The position numbers and the translations under genes were made by a program. Below, in pieces: positions 5,450-5,581 of a stretch of 5,581 nt of DNA. Where the stretch lies: assembly GCA_002482705.1 (NCBI GenBank), contig DLGM01000193.1, forward strand, positions 11,725 through 17,305, given 5' to 3'. This DNA is from Cyanobacteria bacterium UBA7694. GTDB taxonomy: Bacteria; Cyanobacteriota; Sericytochromatia; UBA7694. Each line of letters begins with the position of its first letter. Position 1 is the stretch's first letter. The notes under the pieces are model-generated. The model ran no database searches. It saw only the letters and a program-made list of their open reading frames with translations, and had not been told where the DNA came from.

Positions 5450-5455
5450 ACAAAA

Positions 5456-5581
5456 ATGCTCGATCTCAGCAAACTCAGTGCACAGGTGCGTCACGCGGCG
5501 TTTGAGTGGGAACATGCCTCTGCGGCTCTTCAAGCACGGCGCCAAGAGGTCTTAACGACTTGGCTCCAAGCTGCTGACCAT
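5456..5581 (+). CDS. N-terminal fragment of a rightward gene, possibly NurA-like nuclease (runs off right edge)
   Basis: 42 codons are visible from the ATG at 5456 to the window end, with no stop. The start is well supported by AGGAGG six bases upstream. The fragment starts MLDLSKLSAQVRHAAFEWEH and continues as a helical, Ala/Gln/Arg-rich stretch (HASAALQARRQEV) without membrane segments, so it is presumably cytosolic. The opening M-L-D-L-(S/T)-K-L resembles the start of cyanobacterial proteins annotated as NurA-domain DNA repair nucleases, from memory only. No catalytic residue is within the window, so the function is tentative. It is divergent from rplM and separated from it by about 400 bases. 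Confidence 0.75.
   Translation, partial: MLDLSKLSAQVRHAAFEWEHASAALQARRQEVLTTWLQAADH

Larger units (their letters stand above)
5052..5455. other. divergent intergenic region between rplM and the right-edge gene
   Basis: This 404-base stretch separates two divergent genes and has no open frame with a ribosome site on either strand apart from the flanking genes. It holds a perfect hairpin close to rplM (5080-5098), a cluster of inverted repeats at 5193-5382 and a TATAAT box at 5433-5438 for the rightward gene. A leftward -10-like TACAAT lies at 5141-5136 without a good -35 and is a weak candidate for the rplM promoter. The large inverted-repeat content is not explained by either gene. Confidence 0.6.

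Noticed and set aside
5348..5545. 65-codon minus-strand frame across the right-edge gene start
   Set aside because: It overlaps a plus-strand start with a consensus ribosome site and has no ribosome site or domain itself.
1..5581. CRISPR array, insertion sequence or prophage
   Set aside because: I found no regularly spaced repeats, no transposase or integrase frame and no terminal inverted repeats with target duplications.

Overview
The window reads as chromosomal DNA of a cyanobacterium. The evidence is a GGCGATCGCC palindrome, which contains the cyanobacterial HIP1 octamer GCGATCGC, at 1711-1720, cyanobacterial-looking ribosomal proteins L13 and S9, a Synechococcus/Synechocystis-like base composition by eye, and start regions that often lack a strong Shine-Dalgarno sequence. 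The species cannot be named from the sequence alone. Nearly everything is on the minus strand. Only the truncated gene at the right edge is on the plus strand.

Layout from right to left, in the direction of minus-strand transcription. A partial plus-strand gene begins at 5456 and may encode a NurA-like nuclease. It diverges from the ribosomal pair rplM (5051-4605) and rpsI (4592-4194), which ends in a strong rho-independent terminator at about 4175-4140. The divergent gap of about 400 bases is rich in inverted repeats that can pair in alternative ways. A 360-base gap without a credible gene follows. Then comes a type IV pilin/pseudopilin-like gene (3831-3313) with its own terminator (3293-3264).

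After a further short gap lie three tightly packed minus-strand genes: a 721-residue O-antigen ligase/polymerase-like membrane protein with a TPR-like tail (3229-1064), a class I SAM-dependent methyltransferase (1067-342) and an OmpA/MotB-like envelope protein that leaves the window at position 1. The first junction overlaps by 4 bases (ATGA) and the second has a 3-base gap, so they are probably one transcription unit.

Functionally there are two parts. The ribosomal pair is housekeeping. The left two thirds is a cell-surface module: a pilin, a glycan ligase or oligosaccharyltransferase, a methyltransferase resembling those found in surface-polysaccharide clusters, and a peptidoglycan-binding type protein. 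A reasonable but unproven reading is that the ligase and methyltransferase modify a surface glycan, and the adjacent pilin is a candidate acceptor. I see no CRISPR array, insertion sequence, tRNA or rRNA. The least explained DNA is the structured divergent region at 5190-5385 and the long pilin upstream region at 3832-4193.
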